Origin: Parasponia andersonii
Lineage: Eukaryota > Streptophyta > Magnoliopsida > Rosales > Cannabaceae
Assembly: GCA_002914805.1 (NCBI GenBank)
Contig: JXTB01000073.1
Coordinates: 530,795-594,794 of the forward strand
Reading direction: 5' to 3'
Length of the DNA: 64,000 nt
The position numbers and the translations under genes are program-made. Under the pieces are notes generated by a model. The model was not told where the DNA came from and ran no database searches. It saw only the letters and a list, made by a program, of their open reading frames with translations. Below are positions 53,980 through 64,000 of the stretch, piece after piece. Numbering within the stretch: the first letter of the stretch is position 1; every line of letters begins with the position of its first letter.

Positions 53980-54913
53980 GTTAAGAAGTGTGATAAGTAC
54001 TAGAGGTTCACCCCAATGAAACGCCAGCCCGCGAAGGTACTTCATTCGAATATAACTCCCTGGCCATTTGCTAAATAGAGTCTGGACATCGTCAGAAAGC
54101 TTCCCAGAAGTCCAGGGGGAAGGAGGTACGTCCTGCTGGCCACGGATTACTTCACCAAATGGGTAGAGGCTGAAGCCTACACGACCGTTAGTAAGGCAGA
54201 CACGATTAACTTCATCTGGAAGAACACAGTCTGTCGATTCGGGATCCCAAAAGAGATACACGCTGATCATAGCACACAATTCCAAAATGCTAAGATCAAG
54301 GAGCTGTGCGAGCTCTATGATATAAGGCTCAGTTTCTCTTCCGTCAACTACTCTCAGGAGAACAGCCAAGCGGAGGCAACGAACAAAGTCATATTCAGCA
54401 ACATTAAAAAGAACTTGCAGGAGATTAAAGGCAAGTGGTTAGAAGAGCTGTCGACCGTGGTATAGGCCCATTGAATCACGGAGCGGAGGTCGACTGGAAG
54501 AACGCCATTTGCCATGGTCTACGGATAAGAAGCTATGATCCCGACCGAGGTTGGCCTCCCGACCCTCCGCTCCGAAGTGGTAAAAGATGCCCCCTTAAAC
54601 GAACGCCAACTAAGCCACAACACAGACCTCCTGGAGGAAACGAGAGACATGGCCCTGGTCCACCTAGCTTCATACCACCAGCAAGCTAGGTCCTACTATG
54701 CAAAAAAAGGTTAGTGCTTGACGATTTGATGCCTGAGATTGGGTCTTGAAAGTTAGAATAGGGAATTCTTCGAAACTGGACTCCAGCTGGATCGGAACCT
54801 ATGAGGTGATCAAAGCACTCGACAATGGTGCGTATATCCTGAAAGAGCTCAAGACCGGTAAAAACTTGCCGAACACATAGAACGCTCTGCACTTAAAAAA
54901 GTATCACGTGTAA
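53980..54913 (+). pseudogene. Tat-type integrase, degraded
   Basis: Starts VKKCDKY, where the second zinc-finger Cys is replaced by Tyr, followed by TAG (54001-54003). Another TAG occurs near 54078, just before LDIVRKLP. The catalytic core then reads cleanly to about 54460: ATDYFTKWVEAEA (first Asp), ADHSTQF (second Asp), SQAEATNK (Glu). Downstream the frame is lost, but relics of the C-terminal module remain to 54913 (WVLKV, YEVIKALDNGAYILKEL, then KKYHV and stop). This protein joins element DNA to the genome; this copy is inactive. Confidence 0.85.
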
Positions 54914-55172
54914 GACACATGCATATGATGTAAGACCATGCGAATGCTTATATTATTGAAAAGCTTAAATCCAAAACAGGTCAAGTTCCCTTTTTGCTGC
55001 ATGGATTCATCTTTTGGATTACTATAGAAAAGGGGTCTGCCCACAGTGGCAGACCCCACGCACTATTCACGCGTGAGACCCATGTGAACGCTTATATTAT
55101 TAAAAGGCTTAATTCCGAAACAGGTCAGGTCTTCTGCGATACGAAAAGATCATACTAAGCTACTACGGGAAA
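54914..55172. other. 3' non-coding spacer of the Tat-type element
   Basis: Non-coding sequence with two longer, imperfect relatives of the following 73-bp repeat: the GGGTCTGCCC hairpin near 55033, and the CATGCGAATGC.../CATGTGAACGC... blocks at 54937 and 55080. Confidence 0.6.
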
Positions 55173-55430
55173 GGGTCTGCCCACAGTGGCAGACCCAACG
55201 TCTAATTTGCACAGGCAGAAGATCGTACCAGGCTGTTACGGGAAAGGGTCTGCCCACAGTGGCAGACCCAACGTTTAATTTGCACAGGCAAAAGATCATG
55301 CCAGGCTACTACAGAAAAGGGTCCGCCCACAGTGACAGACCCCACGCCTCAGTTGCACAGGCAAAAAATCACACCGGGTTGCCACGGAAAAGGGTCTGCC
55401 ACAGTTGCAGACCATACGCTCGACTCGCTC
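55173..55430. repeat. 73-bp tandem array with a conserved hairpin
   Basis: Units start at 55173, 55246, 55319 and 55392, exactly 73 bp apart, with a diverged outlier at 55033. Each begins with GGGTCTGCC-CACAGT-GGCAGACCC, a 9-bp perfect stem; the later units carry point changes. The rest reads GCACAGGCAAAAGATC-like. Confidence 0.9.
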
Positions 55431-56580
55431 AAAAACGCTCGTACTATGGGAGCCACGTCGCTTGTTGATGACCTGAGAAAACGTACGAAGAGGAAACTGC
55501 TGTGCAACAAAAACTTNNNNNNNNNNNNNNNNNNNNNNNNNNNNNNNNNNNNNNNNNNNNNNNNNNNNNNNNNNNNNNNNNNNNNNNNNNNNNNNNNNNN
55601 NNNNNNNNNNNNNNNNNNNNNNNNNNNNNNNNNNNNNNNNNNNNNNNNNNNNNNNNNNNNNNNNNNNNNNNNNNNNNNNNNNNNNNNNNNNNNNNNNNNN
55701 NNNNNNNNNNNNNNNNNNNNNNNNNNNNNNNNNNNNNNNNNNNNNNNNNNNNNNNNNNNNNNNNNNNNNNNNNNNNNNNNNNNNNNNNNNNNNNNNNNNN
55801 NNNNNNNNNNNNNNNNNNNNNNNNNNNNNNNNNNNNNAAAAACGCTCGTACTATGGGAGCACGTCGCTCGTTGACGACCCGAGAAAACGTACGAAGAGGA
55901 AACTGCTGTGCAACAAAAACTTGCTAGCAGACCTCAAAAACGCTCGTACTATGGGAGTCACGTCGCTCGTCGACAACTCGAGAAAACGTACGAAGAGGAA
56001 ACTGCTGTGCAACAAAAAAACTTGCCAGCAGACCTAAAAAATGCTCGTGCTATGGGAGTCATGTCGCTCGTCGATGACCCGAGAAAACGTACGAAGAGGA
56101 AACTGCTGTGCAACAAAAACTTGCCAGCAGACCTCAAAAACATTCGTACTATGGGAGTCACGTCGCTCATCGACGACTCGAGAAAACGTATGAAGAGGAA
56201 ACTGCTGTGCAACAAAAACTTGCCAGCAGACCTCAAAAATGCTCGTACTATGGGAGTCATGTCGCTCGTCGACGACCCGAGAAAACGTACGAAGAGGAAA
56301 TAGTTGTGCAATAAAAACTTGCCAGTAGACCTCACAAACGCTCGTACTATGGGAGTCACGTCGCTCGTCTACGACTTGAGAAAACGTACGAAGAGGAAAC
56401 AGCTGTGCAACAAAAACTTGCCAGTAGACCTCACAAACGCTCGTACTATAGGAGTCACGTTGCTCGTCGACGACCCGAGAAAATGTACGAAGAGGAAACT
56501 GCTGCACAACCAAAAACTTGCCAGCAGACCTCGAAAACGATCGTACTATGGGAATCACATCATGCAGTAAAACACTTGCC
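55420..56580. repeat. 99-bp tandem array, interrupted by an assembly gap
   Basis: The marker TACTATGGGA recurs at 98-101 bp spacing (first base of ATGGGA at 55853, 55951, 56052, 56151, 56250, 56349, 56448, 56548; also 55446 before the gap). At least nine units are visible. 321 N (55517-55837) lie inside, so the true copy number is uncertain. Because 99 is a multiple of three, long reading frames persist across the array on both strands; each unit would encode 33 residues (KNARTMGVMSLVDDPRKRTK-like on the plus strand). I treat this as non-coding. Confidence 0.9.
55517..55837. other. Assembly gap (321 N)
   Basis: Run of N within the 99-bp array, roughly three units long as drawn; the real length is unknown. 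Confidence 0.99.
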
Positions 56581-56644
56581 GATGACCCGGGAAAACGTAC
56601 GAGGAGAAAAGGGGTGCACAGCCCAAAAGCTTGCCAGCAGACCC

Positions 56645-56915
56645 CCTAAGGAACATTTTAGCTACACGAAGAGCTAAAGGAAAGTAGGATCGGGATCCAC
56701 CTGTTGGAAGTGGACCCTCCCTAAGGAACATTTTAGCTACACGAAGAGCTAAAGAAAAGCAGGATTAGGATCCACCCGTTGGAAGTGGACCCTCCCTAAG
56801 GAACATTTTAGCTACACGAAGAGCTAAAGGAAAACAGGATCAGGATCCACCCGTAGGAAGTGAACCCTCCCTAGGGAATATTTTAGCTACACAAATAGCT
56901 AAAGGAAAGCGGGCT
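56645..56915. repeat. 75-bp tandem array
   Basis: Units begin CCTAAGGAACATTTTAGCT at 56645, 56720, 56795 and, diverged, 56870: exactly 75 bp apart. Each contains TAGCT...AGCTA, a small inverted repeat, and a GGATCCACC block. It is unrelated in sequence to the two preceding arrays. Confidence 0.9.
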
Positions 56916-57590
56916 CTACCCGGGGGATGATTTATTTGCACATGGGCAGGATGTGAACGAATTTGGAGTCTACCCGTTGGAAGTAGTCCAGTACCAGACC
57001 AAACGTGAAGACAAAAATTAAAATTAAAGTCTATTTATTATGTCCTAAAAATACAAAGCGCACGGTTAATAGTGGTACGTGCTCATAAGCCCTACTTATG
57101 AGAGGCAAGTTGCGAACGGACTCGTAAGGAGACGTCGGAGTGATAGTGCCCTATTTGTTCCCGGTAAAAGCCGAGCCTAGGCCTTCTCCTTTGTAACGAC
57201 GGATCCAAACAATGGTCGACCAATCCCTGGAGCTGGTTCCAAGCACGGTCCCATTTGGGGTCGGAGAAGTCCAGCCACATACGCGGGTCGAACTCTGCCA
57301 AAATAAGTCATAACAGAAGTTATAACTCCGTAAAATCGGATGAGTCAAAGCTTGTGCCCCTATCCCCGAAACTAATCTTGGCAGTCATGGACCGAGGAGG
57401 ACTCACTAATAGTCTGAAATCGTGTCCATCCGAGTCGTCCACAATTATTTATACAGACGGCTACAACAAGGCTTAACTTTACCTCGGATGAGATCAACAA
57501 AGAAAAAGAAAACAAACTAAAAAGAATTGCACCGTTCTTATTATTTATTCGGAGGGTTACAACGAGGGTCAGATTCACAAATGTACAAAG
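56916..57590. other. Spacer between the arrays and the antisense gene
   Basis: Non-coding, moderately GC-rich; presumably holds the 3' end of the antisense transcript. Short open frames have no recognisable domain. Confidence 0.45.
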
Positions 57591-59570
57591 TTAAGCACCC
57601 TCGTTACCTCCGTCCATGGGAGCGCGGCCAGTCCCGGTGCTTAGACCAGCCCCAGTAGAGGGTGGCGTACCAGGGTCGAATTCATCACTGGATACAATGA
57701 CCGCGCCAGACCCCTCACTAGTTGAGACCTCGAGATCAGACTAAGCGCCAGGGGCTTCCGAAGTTCTATCTGGCGGACTGGAAATGGGGATAAGCTTTTT
57801 GGTACCAGAAGCAGATGTAGAGGGCCCATCCTTTTCCGCAGCAAGCATCTTCAGCACGTCAGCCAGATACGTGATGTTGATCTCATCCTCGAGCTATTGC
57901 ATGTAGTGCTTGACGGAATAGTGGTCTCTCTCGACACCTTTTTGATCGTCAAATTGGTCTGGCGTTACCACCTTAGCATGGCCTTCGAACTCTCTATTCT
58001 CCCAGCCAGACCTGTAACTTTTCGCAGAAAGGAAGTCCAACTGCCTCTGGTACGTCGTTTTTAGTTTCTTTGCATCCGCCAGCCTATCCTTTAGCGCCGC
58101 CAGCCTGAACTCCACTTACCGCTGCGATAAGTCGACCAAAAAAGTGTTAATGCCAGCAAGGTCCTCGCTGTGTTTATGAGACATCTCCACATGAGCACCC
58201 ATCAGATTTTTGTGATCTAAGAAGAGATATCGATTTACCTCGTTAGATCGGTCAAGCCTGCGTTGCAGAGAATGGGCCTCTAGCTTGGCTTTCACCTCGG
58301 CTTTCCTCGCTTCTTTGGCGTCATCAACAGCCCTGTCACGTGCGATGAAAGCCAGTCCCATCTCTTCCCCGACGTTCTGCAATTCTTGCTCCTTGACTCT
58401 TAGCTCGTTCTGAGCCAGTCTGGCGGCCTCGGATTGGGCAAGTTTGTCAGCCTCCGCCTCAGAGCGTGAGCCACCGCTGCTGACCCTCGCCTCCTCGAGG
58501 CTCCGATATAAATCAAAGTTAGACCTCAATTCGGCGAGGGTGGCCTCGCTGCGCTCAGCCAGTGCAGAGCGGGAACTCAGCTCCTCAGCCACCAACCTCA
58601 CAGCTTCCTCAAGCTCGTGGCTAGACGGCGCCACCAGATCATTAGAGCCCGCCAATTGGCTCGAAGCCGTGACCTGCCGACCCACCATGGCGATTCGATC
58701 ATGCTCGTCCTGGCGGAATCGGTTTAGGGCAGAGGCGTCAAGTCGGCTCCACAGATACTTTGTGATGACCCAGGTGTCCAGGAGGAAGGGAAGGTATGTC
58801 ACCATCCTGGGCATCATATTCATCACCAGGGGGTTGAGGGTGGCCTGGATATGCCGGCAGTCCCCAGGAGATCCAAATATTACAATCCCCTCCAGGCCTT
58901 GGAGCCGCCCCGTTGGCAAATGCGGCTCGAACCTACTCTCTTCTGCTGAGGCTGCACAAGACAAAATAATGTGAACAATAACAAACAAGGAGAACACAGA
59001 CCTAAAAATCACCACCAAGCACTTACTCTGTAGGAAAGCTGAGGGAACTTGGAAGTACTCCCTATTCACCTAAGGGGAGCACCACGCCCCTCCAACAGCG
59101 TATAGCCTAGTGTGGGAGTCCCATTGTTTGTCTGACCTCAGCAAGCCCCAGAAGATATAACGTCCCGGTAGTGGTTGGAGGTAAAAGGTGGGGTAGGAAC
59201 CTTTCTTGGGGATGAAGGTGAGTTTATAAGCATAAAAGACCACCTCCAGGTTGATATGCAAATTATAGAGAACCGACAGGGTGAAAAGCCCCATCAGAAT
59301 CATGACCCCGTTTACATTTAACTACATCGGATGGATCCCTGTCAAAACGAAGAATTGGTGGATCAGAGGAGGTAGAGGGAATCGTAGCCATTCCAGGTAT
59401 TTTCTACCCAAAATAATAGAGCTTTCGAAGGCAGAGGGACGAAGATACCAATCCGCAGGGCCCTCGACCTTTTGTAGCGTCACTCCACCGGGAAGGCAGA
59501 GCTATCTCCTTAATAAATCCAACTCTGAATCCGCGATGGGGCGCAATTCTTGATCTTGACTTGAAGCCAT
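57591..59570 (-). pseudogene. Antisense gene of the Tat-type element (gypsy-type transposon/PMD-like protein with coiled coil), multiple stops
   Basis: One continuous minus-strand frame of 660 codons runs from ATG 59570 to TAA 57591. It resembles the antisense extra ORF of some Tat-lineage elements, whose product is annotated as putative gypsy-type transposon (Transposase_28/PMD-like); its role is unknown. Residues about 40-170 have the family pattern RFPLPPLIHQFF, LMGLFTLSVLY, then YFQVPSAF. The middle is a long Ala/Glu/Arg-rich coiled coil (codons about 300-450), and the tail is Ser/Pro/Gly-rich. A 75-bp in-frame intron (59026-58952) has a GTAAGT donor and a TTGTGCAG acceptor. Six stops interrupt it: TAG at 59502-59504, 59322-59324, 59070-59072, 57894-57896 and 57741-57743, and TAA at 58116-58118. 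There is no frameshift, so decay is by point mutation alone. Confidence 0.75.
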
Positions 59571-59690
59571 TATTTTGAATACGAGTGAAAGAGTAAGAGT
59601 CTCTAGGAGGGAGGAAATCAGAAACCCTAGGATTTTATGAGGCTAGAATGATTGAAGATTTTAGTAAAGTGGCAAATGAGCATAATTGCA

Positions 59691-59700
59691 GCTTTTATAG
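59691..59700 (-). promoter_or_regulatory. TATA box of the antisense gene
   Basis: CTATAAAAGC on the minus strand, about 125 bp upstream of the antisense ATG, between the gene and the 3' LTR. It suggests the antisense gene has its own promoter, independent of the LTR. Confidence 0.6.
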
Positions 59701-59890
59701 AGGGGGAGTCGAAGAGTTTTTCTGGAAAAGAGGAGAGCAAAGGAAACCGAACAGTCAGAACTTCGAAATTCAAACAGATTTCGTGACATGGGATGGCGTG
59801 CCTCCGCGTCGGCAGGGAGGGAGCCACGTGCATCCCCCAGATTGGAGGAACGGATAAACGATTTCCCCACTTGACGAATACGAATCCATC

Positions 59891-59911
59891 AAGTAGGGAA
59901 ATAGGGGCAGT
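59891..59911 (+). other. Polypurine tract of the Tat-type element
   Basis: A purine-rich run (AAGTAGGGAAATAGGGGCAG) ends at the first base of the 3' LTR. Confidence 0.7.
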
Positions 59912-60738
59912 TGTGGGATCCGTTCTCAAATTATATACCACGTGGACGATTAAGTAGCAGAACAGGTCACAAACGGGGCCCACCGTCCGACAGGTGTCGA
60001 GAATGATTAGCTAAAGGTCACGCGGGTCACACGTGATTTCACAATCGGCCGTTGGGCCGTCCGATGTTAGGGCTAAGCCCATCACAGACCCTGGATAGAC
60101 TCAGCCCAGTCCGACCCTTACCTCGACAGCTGGGGGGTCGGAAGTCCCAAGGATCTTCTACTAAAATACGATGGAAAGCAACTCACAATTCCAGACCCAG
60201 ACAGAGCATTTAATGCGATCTTGGGTAGGCATGCGCAGGGGGCAAGCCATCCTGACAGAATGACGATTTGACCAAATCTCATCCCTGATAGATTCAAGCC
60301 GTAGGAGGCGGCGGAAACCAAGCTACAGCGATACAGATATGATCACGGTAATCTTGGCCCGTGACCTCTGGAAAACACTTGGAGGAAAAAGATACTCAGT
60401 CCTGAGATTGAGACCCGGATGATTCACAATCTGAGGACTACATATATACGAGCCATACGTTCCCGAGAGGGGTATGTACGCATATACAAAAAGAGATATT
60501 TAAAAGTTTACAAGTAGGAAACAAATATATACTCATATAGAATTAAATCCTTGCTACCTTGAATCAAAGAAAGACCACTGACTTAAGCATCGGAGAGTCT
60601 TTGCAGGTGGCCACCCCCGCCTCTAATCCTGCCTGAAGTTCAGAACACTTTGGAATAGCAAGAACACGTGGACAGTTGGAGGATACAGCATCAGCGGTTC
60701 AGAGACACGTGGACGGCTGGTGAGAAACCGCTCCAACA
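59912..60738 (+). repeat. 3' LTR of the Tat-type element
   Basis: 827 bp, co-linear with the 5' LTR with scattered substitutions and a few short indels. The TATA box is altered (TATACAAAAAG). It ends CTCCAACA followed by the AATAG target duplication. Confidence 0.92.
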
Positions 60739-61386
60739 AATAGATATAATTATTTTATTCTTTTTGATTAAGATGTGAATGTAGTTGTAGGTTTATCTTT
60801 ATTTGTAACTAGCTACTATTCATCGCCAATATTAAAGTTGAGTTTCGAATTCCTTTACTCTTGTAGAAAAAGGAATTATAGATAACGGAATGATTAAGAT
60901 GGGTACAATCAAGAAGTATCCATCAACCTGCGATCGGTCTCCTACTCTGATAGCTAATTTTATAGTTTCTTATCGGTAAAACCAATAGAACTTAACGTAT
61001 AAGTAATGTGAAGTAGTAAATTACATACTAGATTATAAGAGTGAAATGATCCATATACAGTCAAGAAAAAGTTAAATTCTAATGTAATGTACTCGAGAAC
61101 AAAATTGGCTAGCTACATTATTATATATGTATATATATATAAACAAACGTAGTTCTGTATGTTGCTAAATTTTCTATTTTGGTCGAAAAGTTTAAGTTAG
61201 GCGGTTGAACAACATTGCGTCATACTTCTATTTTGTGTGTGGATAAACATAAATTGGATATACTGAATAAGGTAAGAGCATTGCACTAACTATCCTCAGA
61301 CATATGACAAATGGACACTTTCTAATCAAAATTTGATTCAAATTTATAAATCCAAAGTGTAAAATTTTATTGGTTATCTTTTTCTA

Positions 61387-61430
<44 letters not shown>
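61387..61430. repeat. Palindromic (AAT)n/(ATT)n microsatellite
   Basis: About eight AAT units pass directly into about seven ATT units, making a 44-bp near-perfect palindrome able to form a cruciform or hairpin. Confidence 0.9.
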
Positions 61431-63558
61431 GTGCAAAAGGCAAATTTGGTAGCTCAACTTGATAATATTGCACTTTACAGTATAGGGCTGTGTAAGTATT
61501 ATGTTTCATGTATCATTTATTAATTTTTCTATGTATTGAGTACTTGAGATATTATTGGTAACAAGGCATTAAAAAAAATCAGTAGACATAAAATGTTGAA
61601 CTTTTGCTGAAAATACTGCATGAACAAAAGGAATTAAAAGTTGGTAGCAAGTCACTATATACTTTGAAAATGGCCAGCTTAAGATATATGGATATTCCCT
61701 CAGCTTATACCTCGAAGACTCGAAAGAATAAGTAATTCAATAAACAGAATTATTTCGAAGTTGATAATTCTAGATCTCTAAATTAAAATATAAGTGTTTG
61801 AATCTTTGAAATTTTCGGTTAATTACTTTTAGAAATATGCATTCAGCTTGTGCAGTCGTGCATGACATGTGCGTGGCACAAGGTAGTTATGATAAATGGC
61901 CTTGAGAAATCTTATACTAATTCTACAAATTAGTTTCCTAAGTGGATCTCCACTTCAGCACTTCTATATTAAATTGCGCTCTCTTTTCTATCTCATTTCT
62001 GTTAATTTTTTTCTTTATTATTTCTTAAATATTTTTTTCCGATCTCTTGCAAATTTTGATTTTTGGATATCTTGACTTTCTTGATATTTACCAACTAGAT
62101 GAATTCGCCAATTTTTTAAAGTCATAAAAATAGTTGAGGTTTATTTATTGACTAGTCGAGTTCTGTCAACTAACTGGTTAAAATATCAAATTATACCAAG
62201 AGTAATTTTGGTAAAAACTGATATACTTCGTAATATCTTTAGTTAGCTATTATACGACAAATTTGGTTTTTTGAAATGCTATTTATAAAAGCTTCCCCGT
62301 AAAAATGCTATTTAGTGTAAGTTCCCATCCGGTGGCCCTTAAACTGAGGGCTTAACCAAGGGCCCAATGGTAGGGCCAGAGTAAATGCAAAGTCACGTGC
62401 CACCACCACGGATGTGTTTTCGGATTTTTTTTATTTTGGTTAAAAGAAATAATTTTTCTGGGCTTTCCTCTTGTTTTCATTCTGAGCTGAGGTAGACATG
62501 GCATAATGCCTGTCCACAAGATCGAATGAGTTTGGCATTATGTAGTTGTACTCATGGCCCATGATCGAGGCCCAATGATTAGAAAATGGAAAAGGATTGT
62601 CGTTGTGTGCCCTACTAGTGGTGATCGGGTCTACATAATATCTACATTATTAGTGTCATTGACTTGTTTATATTTCAATTGACTTTTGTCTTTCCCCACG
62701 GAAAACTGTTTTATGAAAATTATTTGTTAAACTTAAAAGGGCATTACGTTCAGTTTTTAGCCAATAAAAATTTCACGTATCAACTCTGTCATTCATAATT
62801 TATACATATACTAAACTCAAATATGATGAATTCTAGCTGGTTAAAAACCAGTTTAGATACAATGATCAGTAATGATATTTAGTATTCTCCTATGTGGAAA
62901 ATCAATCGTTTTCAAAAAATAGAAAAGAATACTCTATAAGTTTGAAGGTGCCTTACCAATTTTTAAATCAACCACCATTCTCACTTTCCCTTCAACACAC
63001 TTAATATGTAAAAGCATATTGGACATAAGAGAGGTGATGATTAAGCCATACTTCAAATAAGAGAGTGATGATGATAATTTTCAAGTATCTAATATACTTT
63101 GGAAGCTGAATACTCTTTTTGATTTAAATTTAAGATTCCTTTAACGAGTTTTTTTTAACTTGACGTCTTTCTCTCTTAATTTAGTGGAAAAAGGCAACTA
63201 ATATTTGTCACTACTTTTAACTTCCAACAGAGTTGTTCTTTCTCAAGCCCTCGACAACAAAACCTTTTCAGACATATGACAGACTTGGAATTCAACACTT
63301 ACAAGTCAAAAAATTATTAGGTGCATGCATATACAACATAGTTAGATATACACAAATATATANCTCTGTCCAATATTTGCATGCAATGTATGTGTCCATA
63401 TATACGTATATATATCCGGACACCAATATATGTATATACTTAATTAATAATTCTTAACCGATCATAATTCATGCTTAGTTCCGTTATATGCATTTGTTTA
63501 AGTCTTTTCAAAGTCATGTCTGCTCCTCTCACACTGTCAAATGCATTAATTGACCAAC

Positions 63559-63560
<2 letters not shown>

Positions 63561-63596
<36 letters not shown>
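63561..63596. repeat. (GA)n microsatellite
   Basis: An uninterrupted GA repeat of 18 units. Confidence 0.95.
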
Positions 63597-63598
<2 letters not shown>

Positions 63599-64000
63599 AA
63601 ACGACAGTACTGTTCCCACTATTTCTTGAGTTGGCTGAGAACTTCCAAATTGTCCGATCAACCCCACCAATTAATTTTTTTTAATAACCACACCAATTAA
63701 ATTAGTTAAGCGTATATTTTCTTTTTCTTATTTATTTATCCTTTTTTGGTGGAAAAATTAGTTAAGCGTTTGATTTAATGTCAAACGACAAAAAGCCATT
63801 ATTGTTATTAATAATAGGATCAGAAGATGCCCGGCCAAATATGTTTTCTGTCCGAGAAATTCCAAGGTTTTCCATAAAAGGAATCAGATTCCCAACTTGG
63901 GTTATAGCTATTTCAGTTATAAATTAACGTACTACCTTATGATTAATGACACAGAAATTGGAAAAGAAAGAGCTATTAATACATGCAGCTAAGCAATATA

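Larger units (their letters stand above)
52803..60738 (+). mobile_element. Tat-lineage Ty3/gypsy retrotransposon, internally deleted, with tandem arrays and an antisense gene
   Basis: The LTRs at 52803-53631 and 59912-60738 are close copies (TG...CA ends), flanked by the identical 5-bp duplication AATAG (52798-52802 and 60739-60743). A TGGCACCGTCTGTGGG primer site of the kind seen in Tat/Ogre relatives follows the left LTR, and a purine tract precedes the right LTR. In plus orientation the order is gag fragment, a short scrap of reverse transcriptase, integrase, tandem arrays of 73, 99 and 75 bp, then a long minus-strand gene. Protease, most of reverse transcriptase and RNase H are absent, so it cannot replicate alone. 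Confidence 0.92.
60744..64000. other. AT-rich intergenic region, right end of window
   Basis: No gene recognised on either strand. A GC-richer patch at 62330-62410 has no identifiable content. One N at 63363. Confidence 0.4.

Noticed and set aside
56034..56558. 174-codon minus-strand frame in the 99-bp array
   Set aside because: Artefact of a stop-free 33-codon repeat unit.
55173..56915. Regularly spaced repeats suggesting a CRISPR-like array
   Set aside because: Repeats are head-to-tail tandem units without unique spacers, in a plant retrotransposon.

Overview
The window looks like eudicot plant nuclear DNA, probably from a woody species, although the species cannot be fixed from the sequence. 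The evidence is AT-rich intergenic DNA, spliced genes with GT-AG introns, plant-only gene families (tau-class glutathione S-transferases, an LRR-XI-type receptor kinase, an AGC VIII WAG/PINOID-type kinase) and plant LTR retrotransposons. Two runs of N (24868-24879 and 55517-55837) and one single N (63363) mark assembly gaps.

Layout. 1222-10735 is a complete LTR retrotransposon with 2.3-kb LTRs, a 5-bp target duplication and no recognisable coding capacity; its interior holds a 1.1-kb PIF/Harbinger-like element. From 12075 to about 14480 there is a related LTR fragment. 14809-34207 carries three tau GST genes, all on the minus strand. The first (14809-15865) and third (32615-34207) are intact; the second (29344-30770) is frameshifted. 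The first and second are separated by a minus-strand Ty3/gypsy element (16777-25671) with decayed gag-pol and a small hAT-type MITE (26626-27118). 38066-42099 is an intact two-exon LRR receptor kinase of 1105 residues on the plus strand. 44941-46437 is an intact intronless WAG-type kinase on the minus strand. 46570-52800 is AT-rich intergenic DNA with two inverted-repeat MITE-like elements. 52803-60738 is a Tat-lineage Ty3/gypsy element with matching LTRs and a 5-bp target duplication. Its gag-pol is cut down to a gag piece, a scrap of reverse transcriptase and an integrase. It also holds three different tandem arrays (units 73, 99 and 75 bp) and a long antisense gene with its own TATA box and a 75-bp intron. 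60744-64000 is AT-rich with no gene seen.

How the parts relate. The GST cluster is a tandem duplication: copies 1 and 2 share leader sequence and intron position, and copy 3 is more divergent. The receptor kinase and the WAG kinase point away from each other and show no sign of shared regulation. The three LTR families in the first 26 kb share recognisable LTR blocks and appear to be one extended family, so the coding-deficient element may have depended on an autonomous relative. The most unusual part of the window is 53.6-59.9 kb, the interior of the Tat-lineage element.
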